DNA from: Lepus europaeus | Taxonomy: Eukaryota > Chordata > Mammalia > Lagomorpha > Leporidae | DNA: 64,000 nucleotides | Assembly: GCF_033115175.1 (NCBI RefSeq) | Contig: NC_084834.1 | Coordinates: 123,408,475 to 123,472,474 of the forward strand | Reading direction: 5' to 3' | Part shown: piece after piece, positions 12,401 to 25,198 of the stretch | Layout of the letters: each line of letters starts with the position of its first letter | Position numbering within the stretch: the stretch's first letter is position 1 | Position numbers and translations under genes: made by a program | The notes under the pieces: model-generated | The model's input: the letters and a program-made list of their open reading frames with translations, nothing else | Databases searched by the model: none | What the model was told of the DNA's origin: nothing

Positions 12401-14270
12401 AGTTTGCTTAGAATTTTCATCATCAAAGGGTGTTGTAGTTTATCAAATGCTTTCTCTGTGTCTGTTGAGATAATCATATGGTTTTTCTTCTGCAGTCTGT
12501 TAATGTGGTGCATCACATTGATTTACTTTGAACATTGAATCATCCCTGCATACCAGGAATCAATCACACATGGCCTGTATGGATGATGTTTCTGATGTGT
12601 TGTTGCATTCTATTTGCCAGAATTTTATTGAGGATTTTTGCATCCATTTTCATCAGGGATATTGTTCTGTAATTCTCTCAATACTGCATCTTTTTCCAGC
12701 TTAGGAATTAAGGTGATGGTGGCTTCATAGAAAGAATTTGGGAGGATTCCCTCTTTTTCGATTGATCTGAATAGTTTGAGAAGAAATGGAGTTAGTTCTT
12801 CTTTAAATGTCTGGTAGAATTCATCAGTGAATACCTCTGGTCCTGGGCTTTTCTTTGTTGGGAGGGCTTTTATTACTGTTTCAATTTCTGTCTCAGTTAT
12901 GGGTCTGTTTAGGTTTTTCTATGTCATCATGGTTCAATTTAGGTAGGTTGTATGTGTCCAGGAATCTATACATTTCTGATAGATTTCCCTGTTTGCTGGC
13001 ATACAACTCTTTGTAGAAATTTCTGATGATTCTTATTTCTGTGGTGTCTGCTGTTACATTTTCTTTTTCATCTTTGATTTTATTGATTTGGGTCTTATCT
13101 TCTTTTTTTAGTTAGTTGTGCCAATGGGGTGTCAATTTTGTTTATTTTTTCAAAAAACCAGCTCCTCATTTGGCTGATTTTTTTGTAATTTTTTTTGGAT
13201 TCAAACCTGTTGATTTCTTCTCTGATTTTAATTATTTCTTTTCTCCTACTAGATTTGGGTTTGGTTTGCTGCAGTTTTTCTAGATCCTTGAGATGACTTG
13301 AAAGCTCATCTATTTGGTGCCTTTCCAATTTCTTGATGTAGGCACCTATTGATATAAACTTTCCTCTCAACACTGCTTTTGCTGTATCCCATAAGTTTTG
13401 ATATGTTGTGCTGTTATCCTCATTTACTTCCATAAAATTTTTTGAATTCTCTATTGATTTCTTCTATGACCTATTGTTCATTCAGGAGCATGTTGTTGAA
13501 TCTCCATGTGTTTGCATATGGTCTAGGGATTCCCGAGTTGCTAATTTCCACCTTCATTCTTCTATGGTCTGAGAAGCTGCATGTTATGATTTTAATTCTT
13601 TTGAATTTGCTGAGACTTGCTTTATGGCCTAGTATGTAGTCAATCCTAGAGACGGTTCCATGCACTGCTGAGAAGAATGTAAATTCTTTCTGTGTAGGAT
13701 GAAAAGTTCTGTAGCTATCTGTTAGATCCGTTTGGGCTATAGTGTCATTTCAATCTACTTTTTCCTTGTTGATTTTATGTCCTGTTGATCTATTTCTGAG
13801 AGTGGAGTATTGAAGTCCCCCAGTATTATTGTATTGGAGCCTGAGTCTCCCTTTAAGTCCCTTAACAAATTTTTAAATAAACCGGTGTCCTGTAATTAGG
13901 TGCATACACATTGATAATCGTTATATCTTCCTGTTGAATTGATCCCTTAATCATTATATAGTGCCCCTCTTTGTCTCTCTTATCAGTGTTTGTGTTAAAG
14001 TTTATGTTGTGTGATATTAAGATGGCTACGCCCATTCTTTTTTCATTTCTGTTGGCATAGTATAACTTTTTCCAGCCTTTCACTTTCAGTCTGTATGTAC
14101 CTTTGTTGGAAAGATGTGTTTCTTGTAGGCAGTAAAAGATGGGTTTTGTTCCTTAACCCAATCAGCCAATCTGTGTCTTTTAACTGGACAGTTCAGGCCA
14201 TTAATGTTCTCTGTGACTATTAATAAGTAGTAACTTTGCCCTGCCACTTGCCAAATCTATTTTCTTTTTC
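9431..14270 (-). mobile_element. L1-B part 1: 3' UTR and ORF2
   Basis: 3' section of an L1 that continues at 17,381-17,547 and 25,199-27,505. It starts with a T-run at 9,431 followed by the same 3' UTR as L1-A. ORF2 homology covers about 10,773-14,247, and the copy breaks inside the ORF1-ORF2 spacer, after GCCAAATCTATTTTCT. About 200 bp of ORF2 that L1-C retains (20,372-20,580) is missing near 11,700, where the sequence jumps from the KTISWSKD region straight to the RHRRP region. Confidence 0.85.
10773..14247 (-). pseudogene. L1-B ORF2, multiply disrupted
   Basis: Endonuclease-reverse transcriptase relic split into several frames: 10,773-11,156 (C-terminus with the cysteine motif), 11,168-11,818, 11,918-12,151 (just after the catalytic aspartates), 12,331-12,516, 13,095-13,433, 13,471-13,665 and 13,862-14,083 (endonuclease). 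The position of the initiator ATG reads GTG (14,245-14,247), a premature stop follows the YSIE segment, and there is an internal deletion of about 200 bp. Clearly non-functional. Confidence 0.85.
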
Positions 14271-14718
14271 TTTTTTTAAATTATTTTTAATGAATATAAA
14301 TTTCCAATGTACAGCTGGATTACAATGGCTTCCCCATCCCATAACTTCACTCCCACCGGCAACCCTCTCATCTCCCGCTCCCTCTCCCCTTCCATTCACA
14401 TCAAGCTTCATTTTCAATTCTCTTTACATACAGAAGATCAATTTAGTGTATATTAAGATTTCAACAGTTTGCTCCCACATAGAAACACAAAGTGAAACAT
14501 ACTGTTTGAGTACTAGTTATAGCATTAAATCACAATGTATAGCACATAAAGGACAGAGATCCCACATCAGGAGCAAGTGCACAGTGACTCCTGTTATTGA
14601 CCCAACAAATTGATACTCTAGTTTATGGTGCCAGTAACCACCCTAGGCTCTCCTCATGAGTTGCCAAGGCTATGGAAGCCTTCCAAGTTCCCCGACTCTG
14701 ATCATATTTAGACAAGGT
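14271..14718 (-). mobile_element. L1 3'-UTR segment at the 3' end of a composite insert
   Basis: Begins with a T-rich run (element poly-A) and the L1 3' UTR signature (AATATAAATTTCCAATGTACAG). It follows that 3' UTR to about GACAAGGTCATA and then departs into sequence unlike the other L1s in the window. Together with 14,719-17,380 it interrupts L1-B. Confidence 0.75.
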
Positions 14719-17380
14719 CATAAAAGACAGGGTGAGGATAGTAATCAATGTTCCTAAGAGTGGCATTAACCAGATCTGAACAATTATACAGCCTTAAATG
14801 GGGAAGAGGACCATCAGTACACACAGGTTGGGAGTAGAGCCATTGGTGGTAGAGTAGAGGTTATGATTACAAAGAAATGAGGCCCAAGTGCGCTACACAG
14901 GGTCTAGAACAATGGACAGAGTCATTATTAGAGGAGCTAAGAAAGGTGCTGTCTAAGCTACAATTAAGTTTTCTGATTGAGAGGCAAATAGAACCTGACA
15001 GAAGGGGCTTGGTAATAATCTGGTGGGCTTTAGGCCTTGTAAGTTAAGAGGCCCAGACCTATCTATCTCTTCACATGGCGTACATCCTAAGGGAGGTGTG
15101 AACCACCTGAGGGAAGTCTCCCTGTTGACTTTCATTACTTAGCTGGCCTGGGAGGAGAGCTGGCCAGGTAAAGGCAGGTGGCATCTCTAACAAGAAATTT
15201 ACAGTTCTGCCTGCAATGTTGCTGACCCTACTTGGCCGTCCCCTCAGCTGCAGTGGTCACTTTGGAAGTTGGGCTGAGTGAAGGGCTTTTCAGCTTGGAG
15301 CCAATAAGATCTGTGGCTCTGACCTGGGCATCCTTCGACTTCAGGGCAGGTCCATTTCCAGTGATCCAACTCTTGGCAGAGCTGCCAGGGCTCTTCACAA
15401 GCTGACTTCTGCTGAAGCCCCCAGGCTTACCACATTGAAAGCCACTGCAGTGGACTGGCCTGTTGGGTCTCCTTGAGGGCAGATCACTGTACAGATCAGC
15501 CATTAATAGGCCTGCCACCCCTTGCTTCTGATGCCTAGCTTTCTTTTCCTCCTGGTTTTTGCTAAAGCAGACCAGAGAATGCAAGTCAAGGGAGTGCCCA
15601 TGTCCCATCTCTAATCTTCGGTGGTCTGAACTACAAGTCTATAGTCACAGGCATGTTCTGTAGTAGTTTTTCTAAGGTAGACAATGCCCATGAGGAAAAT
15701 TATATTCACACTTTAAAACTTTCTTTCCCTTTGGTCTGAAAGTGAGGTTTTTTTCTACTTACTGTTACTTCGCTGATGGTGAAGTAAATCTAGCTATGAG
15801 ATTATAATTTAAGCTCTTGTTTTGGCTATGCTATTACAGAAAAATGTTAGCCATCTCTTTTATAAGGTCTAAAGATTAAATTGTGCATCCTACAGATTCC
15901 TTCATAATAGAATTAGTTTCCTACCTTGAAGAGAATAGAGAAATGAAAGAACAAGTTGGGCTTAGAATAGAGAAATGAGGGAGCAAGTCCTAGATTGCTT
16001 GCTGACAATAGCAATATCACATGAATACTTAGCAAACAGTTTCCACCATTAGATAACAACTTAAGAAAACATTTACCATAAAGTCCAATGTCTTCTATAA
16101 ATTTTAAGAATCATGTATTTGGAAACACCTCTTAAATATCTAACATGATGTAGTTTGGTTAACCAGTAAACTTAAGCACAAACATATAAAATGTTTTTAG
16201 TTTCTTTCTACCAACAAGTTTAAAACATATGATACAGAGATTCAGGTCACATGAATTAAAATGTATCTTTAATTATATTTAGCAGCTTAAATTTATGGAC
16301 AATCTTATCTATAAGCCGATTAAAATAAAATTCTTAATAAAATTTTCCCATGTGGACATACAATATGTACACATATATAACATAATAAAATAGACTAACA
16401 TAGCAATTTTAATAACAGCTTTTAAAATCTTTAACTCTTTTTTGTAAATTGCCAATTGATTTGAATTGCTTTTTCTTTTTAGTAACCTCAGTTAACCATA
16501 CTTTCTCTCAGTTGGTACTATTAATACATTATTGGCTTCATCTGTTTACAGAGCCATCCCAAAGTACTGAATACAATAGAAGTGGCTGGAAAAAGTTCAT
16601 AGGAACCTATAGGAGGACAGCTAAACACAGAACCAACAATGCTTTAGTTTTATCGCAGCAAATCATATATAACTGTGGATGACAAAAGACTTTAAGTCGC
16701 CATGTTTAAAATTATAAACTCATCAATCAACAAGAGGCACTTGCTTACTTCACAGTATTTTTGAAAGCACCTGTAGGATTTTACAAGTATTTAACCCTTT
16801 AGGCCTCTAGGGCTTTCACATTAAGATAACAATCATGTCTAGTAACACAAGATCATTAGACATTTTAATTCTCAAACATTTGTATTAATAGCATTTTCCA
16901 TTATAGAAACTTAAACTTTGGTACCATGTCACATCTTGACAGTACTTCTAACATAATCCAAATAGCCTGTTTAGTTGGTGTCTCTATAAGAGACATAGGT
17001 CCTTCGAATTTTTTCTGTTGGGCCAAAACTGGAAAAACCAAAGTCCAAGATTTACTGGAAATTTTAGAGTCCAGATTGTTTGAAACGTTGATTTTTTTGA
17101 ATGCCTGTGAAAAATGCCAAGAAGGCTCAAAATCCAAAATATCTGGTTGAAATAAGATTCCTTAAAATCATGACATAACATAGACCAAATTTGATCATTG
17201 TTACAAGGTGATTATTCAAATCTTCGAAAATAAGCACATATTTAAATAACCCATAGCTCTTAATAAAAATTCAGCTGTTTTTGAACAATTAGAATTTAAC
17301 AGACATCAAGAGAACATAATAGATGACTTTAACACATTGCTTTAACAGAGCATCAGAGTTTAATTCTATGTCAAAGAGAA
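14719..17380 (-). other. Body of the composite insert: unclassified, AT-rich, with a gag-like segment
   Basis: About 2.7 kb unlike the L1 bodies elsewhere in the window. The left third has mixed composition and includes the gag-like frame at 15,228-15,608. From about 15,640 to 17,380 it is AT-rich with only short open frames. It lies inside L1-B, so it arrived after L1-B or by a rearrangement within it. I could not identify LTRs or a primer-binding site. Confidence 0.5.
15228..15608 (-). pseudogene. Degraded endogenous-retrovirus gag (nucleocapsid region) fragment
   Basis: A 126-codon open segment whose middle resembles the capsid-nucleocapsid junction of gammaretrovirus-like Gag. A charged stretch (KNQEEKKARHQKQ) is followed by a basic linker and a zinc-knuckle-like segment (QCGKPGGFSR). 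Only one of the four expected metal ligands remains, so the fold is dead. The C-terminal part (SPTSKVTTAAEG) is reminiscent of the start of a protease region. No intact retroviral gene, LTR or env is visible. The assignment rests on motif resemblance only and could be wrong. Confidence 0.4.
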
Positions 17381-17547
17381 ATTGAGCTTCCTGTGATCTT
17401 TTGCTGTGAGGTTTCCTTCCTTTACCTTCTTTCAATTGATGACCATGTTTTTTTGTTTTTGTGTGTAACACATAATTAAACATCTTTTGCAGGGCCGGAT
17501 GAGTGGCGACAAATTCTTTCAATTTCTGTTTCTTGTGAAAGGTCTTT
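17381..17547 (-). mobile_element. L1-B part 2: end of ORF1
   Basis: Short stretch resuming L1-B after the composite insert. It holds the ORF1-ORF2 spacer and the last codons of ORF1 (KEFVATHPALQKM). It ends with GTGAAAGGTCTTT (17,535-17,547), which recurs at 25,199-25,211, where L1-B continues. Confidence 0.85.
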
Positions 17548-18974
17548 TTTTTTTTAAACTTTTATTTAATGAATATAAATTTCCAAAGTACAGCTTATGG
17601 ATTACAATCACTTCCCCCCACAATAACTTCCCTCCCACCCACAACCCTCCCCTTTCCCGCTCCCTCTTCCCTTCCATTCACATCAAGATTCATTTTCAAT
17701 TCTCTTTATATAAAGAAGATCAGTTCATTATATATTAAGGAAAGATTTCCACAGTTTACCCCCACATAGCAACACAAAATGAAAAATACTGTTGGAGTAC
17801 TAGTTATAGCATTAAATAACAGTGTACAGCACATTAATGACAGAGATCCTACATAATATTTTTTAAAAATTAATTAATTTTCTATGCCACTTCCAATTTA
17901 ACACCAGGTTTTTTTTTTCATTTTCAATTATCTTTATATACAGAAGATCAATTCAGTATATACTAAGTAAAGATTTCATCAGTTTTCACCCACACAGAAA
18001 CACAAAGTGTAAAAATACTGTTTTAGTACTAGTTATAGCATCACTGCACATTAGACAACACATTAAGGACAGATCCCACATGAGATATAAGTACACAGTG
18101 ACTTCTGTGGTTGACTTAATAATTTGACACTCTTGTTCATGGCGTCAGTAATCTCCCTAGGCTCTAGTCATGAGTTGCCAGGGCTATGGAAGCCTTTAGA
18201 GTTCGCTGACTTTGATCTTATTCCGATAGGGTCATAGTCAAAGTGGAAGTTCTCTCCTCCCTTCAGAGAAAGGTACCTCCTTCTTTGATGGCCCCGTTCT
18301 TTCCACTGGGATCTCACTCACAGAGATCTTTCATTTAGGTCTTCTTTTTTTTTTTCCAGGGTGTCTTGGCTTTCCATGCCTACAATACTCTCATGGGCTC
18401 TTCAGCCAGATCCGAATGCCTTAGGGGCTGATTCTGAGTCCAGAGTGCTATTTAGGACGTCTGCCATTCTATGAGTCTGCTGTATCATGCTTCCCATATT
18501 GCATCGTTCTCTCCCTTTTTGATTCTATCAGTTAGTATTAGCAGACACTAGTCTTGTTTGTGTGATCCCTTTGACTCTTAGACCTATCAGAGTCATCAAT
18601 TGTGAATGAGATTGATCACTTGGACTAGTGAGATGGCATTGGTACATGCCACCTTGATGGGATTGTATTGGAATCCCCTGGCACATTTCTAACTCCACCA
18701 TTAGGGGCAAGTCCGATTGAACATGTCCCAAAAAGTACATCTTTTCCCTCTCTTCTTCCCACTCTTATATTTAACAGGGATCACTTTTCAGTTAAAATTT
18801 CAACACCTAAGAATAATTGTGTGTTAATTGCAGAGTTCAACCACTAGTACTAGAACAACAACAAAAATACTAAAAAGGATAAAGTATTACTTTGTACATC
18901 AACAGTCAGGACAAGAGCTGATCAGGTCATTGTTTCTTATAGTGTCCATTTCACTTAACAAGTTTCCTCTTTAG

Positions 18975-21900
18975 TGGTCAATTTTCACCGATCAGGGAAA
19001 ACAAATGACATTTGTCCCTTTGGGACTAGCTTAATTCACTCAGCATGATGTTTTCCAGATTCCTCCATCTAGTTGCAAATTACCGGGTTTCATTGTTTTT
19101 TTACTGCTGTATAGTATTCTATGGAGTACATGCCTCATAATTTCTTTATCCAGTCTACTGTTGATGGGCATTTGTGTTGGTTCCAGGTCTTAGCTATTGT
19201 GAATTGAGCTGCAATAAAAATTAATGTGCAGATGGCTTTTTTATCAGCCAATTTAATTTCCTTTGGGTAAATTCCAAGGAGTGGGATGGCTGGGTTGAAT
19301 GGTAGGGTTATATTCAGGTTTCTGAGGAATCTCCAGACTGATTTCCATAGTGGCCTAACCAGTTTGCATTCCCACCAACAGTGGGTTAGTGTCTCTTTCC
19401 CCCCACATCCTCTGCAGCATCTATTGTTGGTAGATTTCTAAATGTGAGCCATTCTCACTGGGGTGAGGTGAAACCTCATTGTGGTTTTGATTTTCATTTC
19501 TCTGATTGCCAATGATCTTGAACATTTTTTCATGTGTCTGTTGGCCAATTGGATTTCCTCTTTCGAAAAATGTCTCTTGAGGTCCTTGGCCCATCTCTTA
19601 AGTGGGTTGTTTGTTTTGTTGTTGTGGAGTTTCTAGATTTCTTGGTAGATTCTGGTTATCAACCCTTTATCTGTAGCATAGTTTGCAAATATTTTTTCCC
19701 ATTCTGTCAGTTGCCTATTCACTTTCCTGTTTCTTTTTTTTTTTTTTACAGGCAGAGTGGATAGTGAGATAGTGAGAAAGAGAGATAGAAAGGTCTTCCT
19801 TTTTGCCGTTGGTTCACCCTCCAATGGCCGCTACGGCCGGCGCACCTCGCTGATCCGAAGCCAGGAGCCAGGTGCTTCTCCTGGTCTCCCATGCGGGTGC
19901 AAGACCCAAGGACTTGGGCCATCCTCCACTGCCTTCCCAGGCCATAGCAGAGATCTACTGGAAGAGGGGCAACCAGGATAGAATCCGGCGCCCCGACCGG
20001 GACTAGAACCCGGTGTGCCAGCGCCCCAAGATGGAGGATTAGCCTGTTAAGCCACGGCGCCGGCCCTGACTGTTTCTTTTGAAGTACAGAAACTTCTCAG
20101 TTTGATGCAATCCCAAATGTGAATTTTTGTTTTGACTGCCTGTGCTTCTGGGGCTTTTCCAAGAAGTCTTTGCCTGTACCTATATCTTGCAGGGTTTCTG
20201 CAATGCTCTCTAATAATTTGATGGTTTTGGGTGATATATTTAAGTCTTTAATCCATGTTGAGTGAATTTCTGTGTAAGGTGCAAGGTAGGGATCTTGTTT
20301 CATGCTTCTGCATGTGGAAATCCAGTTTTCCCCAGCACCATTTATTGAATAGTCTGTCCTTACTCCAGGAAATGGTTTTAGATCCTTGATCAAATATAAG
20401 TTGGCTGTAGATGTTTAGATTGATTTCTGGTGTTTCTATTCTTCTCCATTGGTCTATTCATCTGTTTCTGTACCAATACCACGCTGTTTTGATTACCACT
20501 GCCCTGTAGTATGTCCTGAAATCTGGTATTGTGATGCCTCCAGCTTTGTTCTTGTTGTACAAGATTGCTTTGGCTATTCGAGGTCTTCTGTGTCTCCATA
20601 TGAATTTCAGCATCATTTTTTGCAGATATGAGAAGAATGTCTTTGGTATTTTGATTGCTATTGCATTGAATCTATAAATTGCTTCTGGGAGAATGGACAA
20701 TGTGATGATATTGATTCTTCCAATCCATGAGCATGAAAGATTTCTCCATTTTTTGGTATCCTCTTCTCTTCTATTTCTTTCTTTAAGGTTTTGTAATTTT
20801 CATCGTAGAGATCTTTAACATCCTTGGTTAAGTTTATTCCAAGGTATTTGATTGTTTTTGTAGCTATTGTGAATGGGATTGATCATTGCCTGTGTATACA
20901 AAGGCTGTTGATTTTTGTACATTAATTTTATATTCTGCTACTTTTCCAACCTCTTCTATGAGTTTCAATAGTCTCTTAGTAGAGTTCTTTGGATCCCCCA
21001 AATAAAGGATCATACCATCTGCAAAGAGGGATAGTTTGAGTTCTTCCTTCCCAATTTGTTTCCCTTTAATTTATTTTCTTGCCTGATGACTCTGGCTAAA
21101 AGTTCCAGAACTATGTTGAATAGCAGTGGTGAGAGTGGGCATCCCTGTCTGGTACCAGATCTGAGTGGAAATGCTTCCAACTTTTCCCCATTCTATAGGA
21201 TGTTGGCCATGGGTTTTTCATAAATTGCTTTGATTGTATTGAGGAATGTTCCTTCCATACCCAGTTTGCTTAGAATTTTCATCATGAAAGGGTGTTGTAT
21301 TTTATCAAATGCTTTCTCTGTGTCTATTGAGATAATCATATGATTTTTCCTCTTCAGTCTGTTAATGTGGTGTATTACGTTGATTGTTTTGCGAACGTTG
21401 AACCATTCCTGCATACCAGGGATCAATCACTCTTGGTCTGGGTAGATGATCTTTCTGATGTGTTGTTGCATTCTATTTGCCAGAAATTTATTGAGGATTT
21501 TTGCATCTATGTTCATCAGGGATATTGGTCTGTAATTCTCTCAATGCTGCATCTTTTTCCAGCTTAGGAATTAAGGTGATGCTGGCTTCATAGAAAGAAT
21601 TTGGGAGGATTCCCTCTTTTTCGATTGTTCTGAATAGTTTGAGAAGAAATGGAGTTAGTTCTCCTTTAAATGTCTGATAGAATTCATCAGTGAATCCCTC
21701 TGGTCCTGGGCTTTTCTTTGTTGGGAGGGCCTTTATTACTGTTTCAATTTCTGTCTCAGTTATGGGTCTGTTTAGGTTTTTCTATGTCTTCCTGGCTCAA
21801 TTTATTTTTAGTTTGTATGTGTCCAGGAATCTGTCCATTTCTGATAGATTTCCCTGTTTGCTGGCATACAAGTCCTTGTAGTAATTTCTGATGATTCTTT

Positions 21901-23115
21901 TTATTTCTGTGGTGTCTGTTGTTACATTCCCTTTTTCATTTCTTATTTTAGTGATTTGGGTCTTTTCTCTTCTTTTTTTAGTTAGTTGTGCCAGTGGGGT
22001 GTCGATTTTGTTTATTTTTTCAAAAAACCAGCTCCTCATTTGGCTGATTTTTTGTAATTTTTTTTGGATTCAATCCTGTTGATTTCTTCTCTGATTTTAA
22101 TTATTTCTCTTCTCCTACTGGATTTGGGTTTGGTTTGCTGCAGTTTTTCTAGATCCTTGAGATGAAATGAAAGCTCATCTATTTGGTGCTTTTCCAATTT
22201 CTTGATGTAGGCACCTATTGATATAAACTTTCCTCTTAACACTGCTTTTGTTGTATCCCATAGGTTTTGGTATGTTGTGCTGTTATCCTCATTTACTTCC
22301 AGAAAATTCTTCATTTCTCTTTTAATTTCTTCTATGACCCATTGTTCATTCAGGATCATGTTGTTCAATCTCCATGTGTTTGCACGTGCTCTAGGGATTC
22401 CCGAGTTGCTAATTTCCAATTTCATTCCTTTGTGGTCTGAGAAACTGCATGGTATCATTCTAATTCTTTTGAATTTGCTGAGACTTGCTTTATGGCCTAG
22501 TATATAGTCAATCCTAGAGAAGGTTCCATGTACTGCTGAGAAGAATGTAAATTCTTTCTGTGTAGGATGAAAAGTTCTGTAGCTATCTGTTAGATCCATT
22601 TGGGCTATAGTGTCATTTAAATCTACTTTTTCCTTGTTGATCTTCTGTCCTGTTGTTCTGTCTATTTCTGAGAGTTTAGTATTTAGTCCCCCAGTACTAT
22701 TGTATTGGGGTCTAAGTCTCCCTTTAAGTCCCTTAACAAATCTTTTAAATGAACTGGTTCCCTGCAATTAGGTGCATAGACATTGATAATCGTTATATCT
22801 TCCTGTTGAATGGATCCCTTAATCATTATATAGTGCCCCTCTTTGTCTCTCCTAACAGTTTTGTGGTAAAGTTTATGTTGTCCGATATTAAGATGGCTAT
22901 GCCCGCTCTTTTTTCATTTCTGTTGGCATGATGTATCTTTTTCCAGCCTTTCACTTTCAGTTTGTGTGCATCATTGTTGGAAAGATGTATTTCTTGTAAG
23001 CAGCAAAAAGGGGTTTTGTTCCTTCCCCCAATCAGCCAATCTGTGTCTTTTAACTGGACAGTTCAGGCCATTAACATTCAATTTGACTATTGAGAAGGAG
23101 TAACTTGCACTCCAT
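18975..23115 (-). pseudogene. L1-C ORF2, multiply frameshifted and split by a SINE
   Basis: Endonuclease-reverse transcriptase relic with the start ATG at 23,113-23,115. Fragments include 22,036-22,767 (endonuclease with SRIDYILGHK and SDHKGMKLE), 21,797-22,039, 21,193-21,426 (reverse transcriptase palm), 20,458-20,700 and 20,097-20,393. A C-repeat SINE interrupts it at 19,738-20,065. Several small indels separate the frames. Confidence 0.85.
19738..20065 (-). mobile_element. C-repeat SINE inside L1-C ORF2
   Basis: tRNA-derived lagomorph C-repeat. In element orientation it opens with GGCCGGCGCCGTGG, an A-box-like TGGCTTAACAGG (20,043-20,054) and a B-box GGTTCTAGTCC (20,000-20,010). It ends with a CT-rich tract, TGTAAAAA and an A-run. 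The host L1 sequence CTGACTGTTTCTTTT is repeated imperfectly on both sides, with four bases missing on the left copy. Confidence 0.92.
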
Positions 23116-23183
23116 TTGCCAAAGATATTTTCTAACATATGCTTTGAGATTCCTGTGATCTTTTTCTGTGAGGTTTTGTTCCT

Positions 23184-24224
23184 TTACCTTCTTTCATATT
23201 GGTGACCGTGTTTCTGTGTTTCTGTGTGTAACACATCTTTAAGCATCTTTTGCAGGGCAGGATGAGTGGCGACAAATTCTTTCAATTTCTGTTTGCTGTG
23301 AAAGGTCTTTATTTCACCTTCATTCACAAATGAGAGATTTGTAGCATATAATATTGTGGGCGGGCAGTTTTTCTCTCTTAGTACCTGGGCTATATTTTGC
23401 CATTCCCTCCTAGCTTGTAGGGTTTCTGATGAGAAGTCTGCTGTGAGTCTAATTGGAGATCCTCTGAGAGTGATGTGAAGTTTCTTTCTTGCACATTTTA
23501 AGATCTTTTCTTTACGTTTCACTGTGGTGAGTTTAATTACAATGTGTCATGGTGAGGATCTCTTTTGGTCATGTTTATTAGGGGTTCTATGAGCTTGCTG
23601 TACTAGGATGTCTCTGTCTTTCTCCAAACCTGGGAAATTTTCTGCTAGTATCTCACTATAAAAAGGCCTTCTAATCCTTTCTCCCTCTCCATGCCTTCAG
23701 GAACTCTTAGAACCTGAATGTTATTTTTTTTAATAGTATCCTGTAGATTCCCAACAACATTTTTTAAAATTTCAGATTTCCTCTTCTTTTCTTTGATTTG
23801 ATTGTTTCCTTTCTTGTTCTCTGTCTTCTCAGTCCGATATTCTCTCTTCTGCTTCACCCATTCTGTTTTTAAGGCTCTGTAATGTGTTTGTCATTTGATC
23901 TATTGAGTTCTTCTTTTCATTGGGTTTTTTTGTCACTATCACAGTTTCTTTTTCTACTAGTTGTTTCATTTCATTTTGATTCCTCCTTAATATTTCATTT
24001 TCGCGTGCGAGATTTTCTATCTTGTCCATTAAGGATTTCTGTAGTTCAAGAATTTGTTTTTGGGAACTTCTTAATGTTCTTATCAACTTTTTGAGATCTG
24101 CTTCTTGCATTTCCTCTATCTCTTCATCTTCATAATCTTGCATTGGGGTATCTTGTTCATTTGGGGGCATCATAGTGACTTCCTTGCTCTTGTTACCTCG
24201 GTTTCTGTGTTTGTTATTTGGCAT
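23184..24224 (-). pseudogene. L1-C ORF1, frameshifted
   Basis: ORF1 relic with the ATG at 24,222-24,224 (MPNNKHRN). The coiled-coil N-terminal part is open to about 23,829, a shifted frame runs 23,645-23,857, and the C-terminal domain is at 23,184-23,522 (LRGSPIRLTADFSSET to LQKMLKDVLHTE). At least two frame changes are present. Confidence 0.85.
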
Positions 24225-25198
24225 ATTGTAGATAATTTATGTTTTTTTTTTTTGCTGTGGTGTTTTTTTCTCGTTATACTATGCCTCTAGATTAAGTGGG
24301 CTGTCTGCTTTGATGGATCCTTAGAGGCTGTGATGCGTGTGGCCAGAGCTCTATTGATTCTTTAGGTTTAAGGGTGTGCCAAAGATGACTCAGCCAGATT
24401 GTTCTCTCTCTTGCTTTCTCTCTCTCTCTTTTTTTTCTTTCTTTCTTTTTTTTTGACTCAGTTTGGAAGTAATTCTGCACAGCCTAGTGGAATTGAGGGT
24501 AGTTGAAATCTAGCCTCTGTGGGTATTCTTTGATCTACCCCTGGGACCACAGTAAGTTTATGGAGCCCTCAATGTGTTCTCAAATTTCTCCAGAGTCCCA
24601 AGGTTACAGAGTTTGTGTACTCGGTGAGTTCGCTCACCCCCCTCCCTCAGATTTTCACAGTCTCAGATAGTTAGCTCCACCTACTTTCACTAGATTCTAA
24701 CCTCCTGTTATTTCTCCCGACCAGAGTCGAGTTTTTCTGCCTGGCTACTTGCGGTTGCAGTTTTACATATGTAAAATGGCGCCTGCTCTTTGTCTTGTTC
24801 GGCTTTGTAAGGTGAGTGGAGAGAAAGGCTAGTGTCCGTTCCCAATCTCCTTATTAATTCATTTTTTTTCTCTCCTCCAGTCAGCCTGGTGACCTTTCCC
24901 CAGTGGGGTCTCAGGCCTCTGCCTTTCCCCGTGAATGTCTCATATTTCTGAGGTTTTTGTCTTACCTCCTGTTCCCGTGCTGGCAAGATTCTGTGGCTTG
25001 GCTACCGCAGCTGGGCTTCCACATGGTGGGCTCCCCGTAGGTCCTCTGTGTCACATCCACTAGATCCTGAGGTGTTTCCTCTGCAGTTTTTTTCTTGAGA
25101 CTTTTCCTGAGGCTACAGTAACTCCACTTTTAGTAAACAATCATTTCCGGGACTATTGGTGCGCGCCCTCACTATCCTCCATCTTGGCTCTGCCCCCA
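24225..25198 (-). promoter_or_regulatory. L1-C 5' UTR
   Basis: Leader homologous to that of L1-1, ending in a YY1-type site (CCATCTTGG on the plus strand at about 25,178-25,186). A CT-rich tract occurs at 24,402-24,455. Promoter function is inferred by family analogy. Confidence 0.65.

Larger units (their letters stand above)
17548..25198 (-). mobile_element. L1-C: full-length L1 nested in L1-B
   Basis: About 7.6 kb including a SINE. It is flanked by a 13-bp direct repeat GTGAAAGGTCTTT (17,535-17,547 and 25,199-25,211) that interrupts L1-B ORF1. In element order: 5' UTR (24,225-25,198, starting with a CAAGATGG site), ORF1 (23,184-24,224), ORF2 (about 18,975-23,115) and a 3' UTR containing a duplicated segment (17,548-17,856 and again from about 17,911). 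ORF2 and ORF1 have many frameshifts, so the element is dead. Confidence 0.88.
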
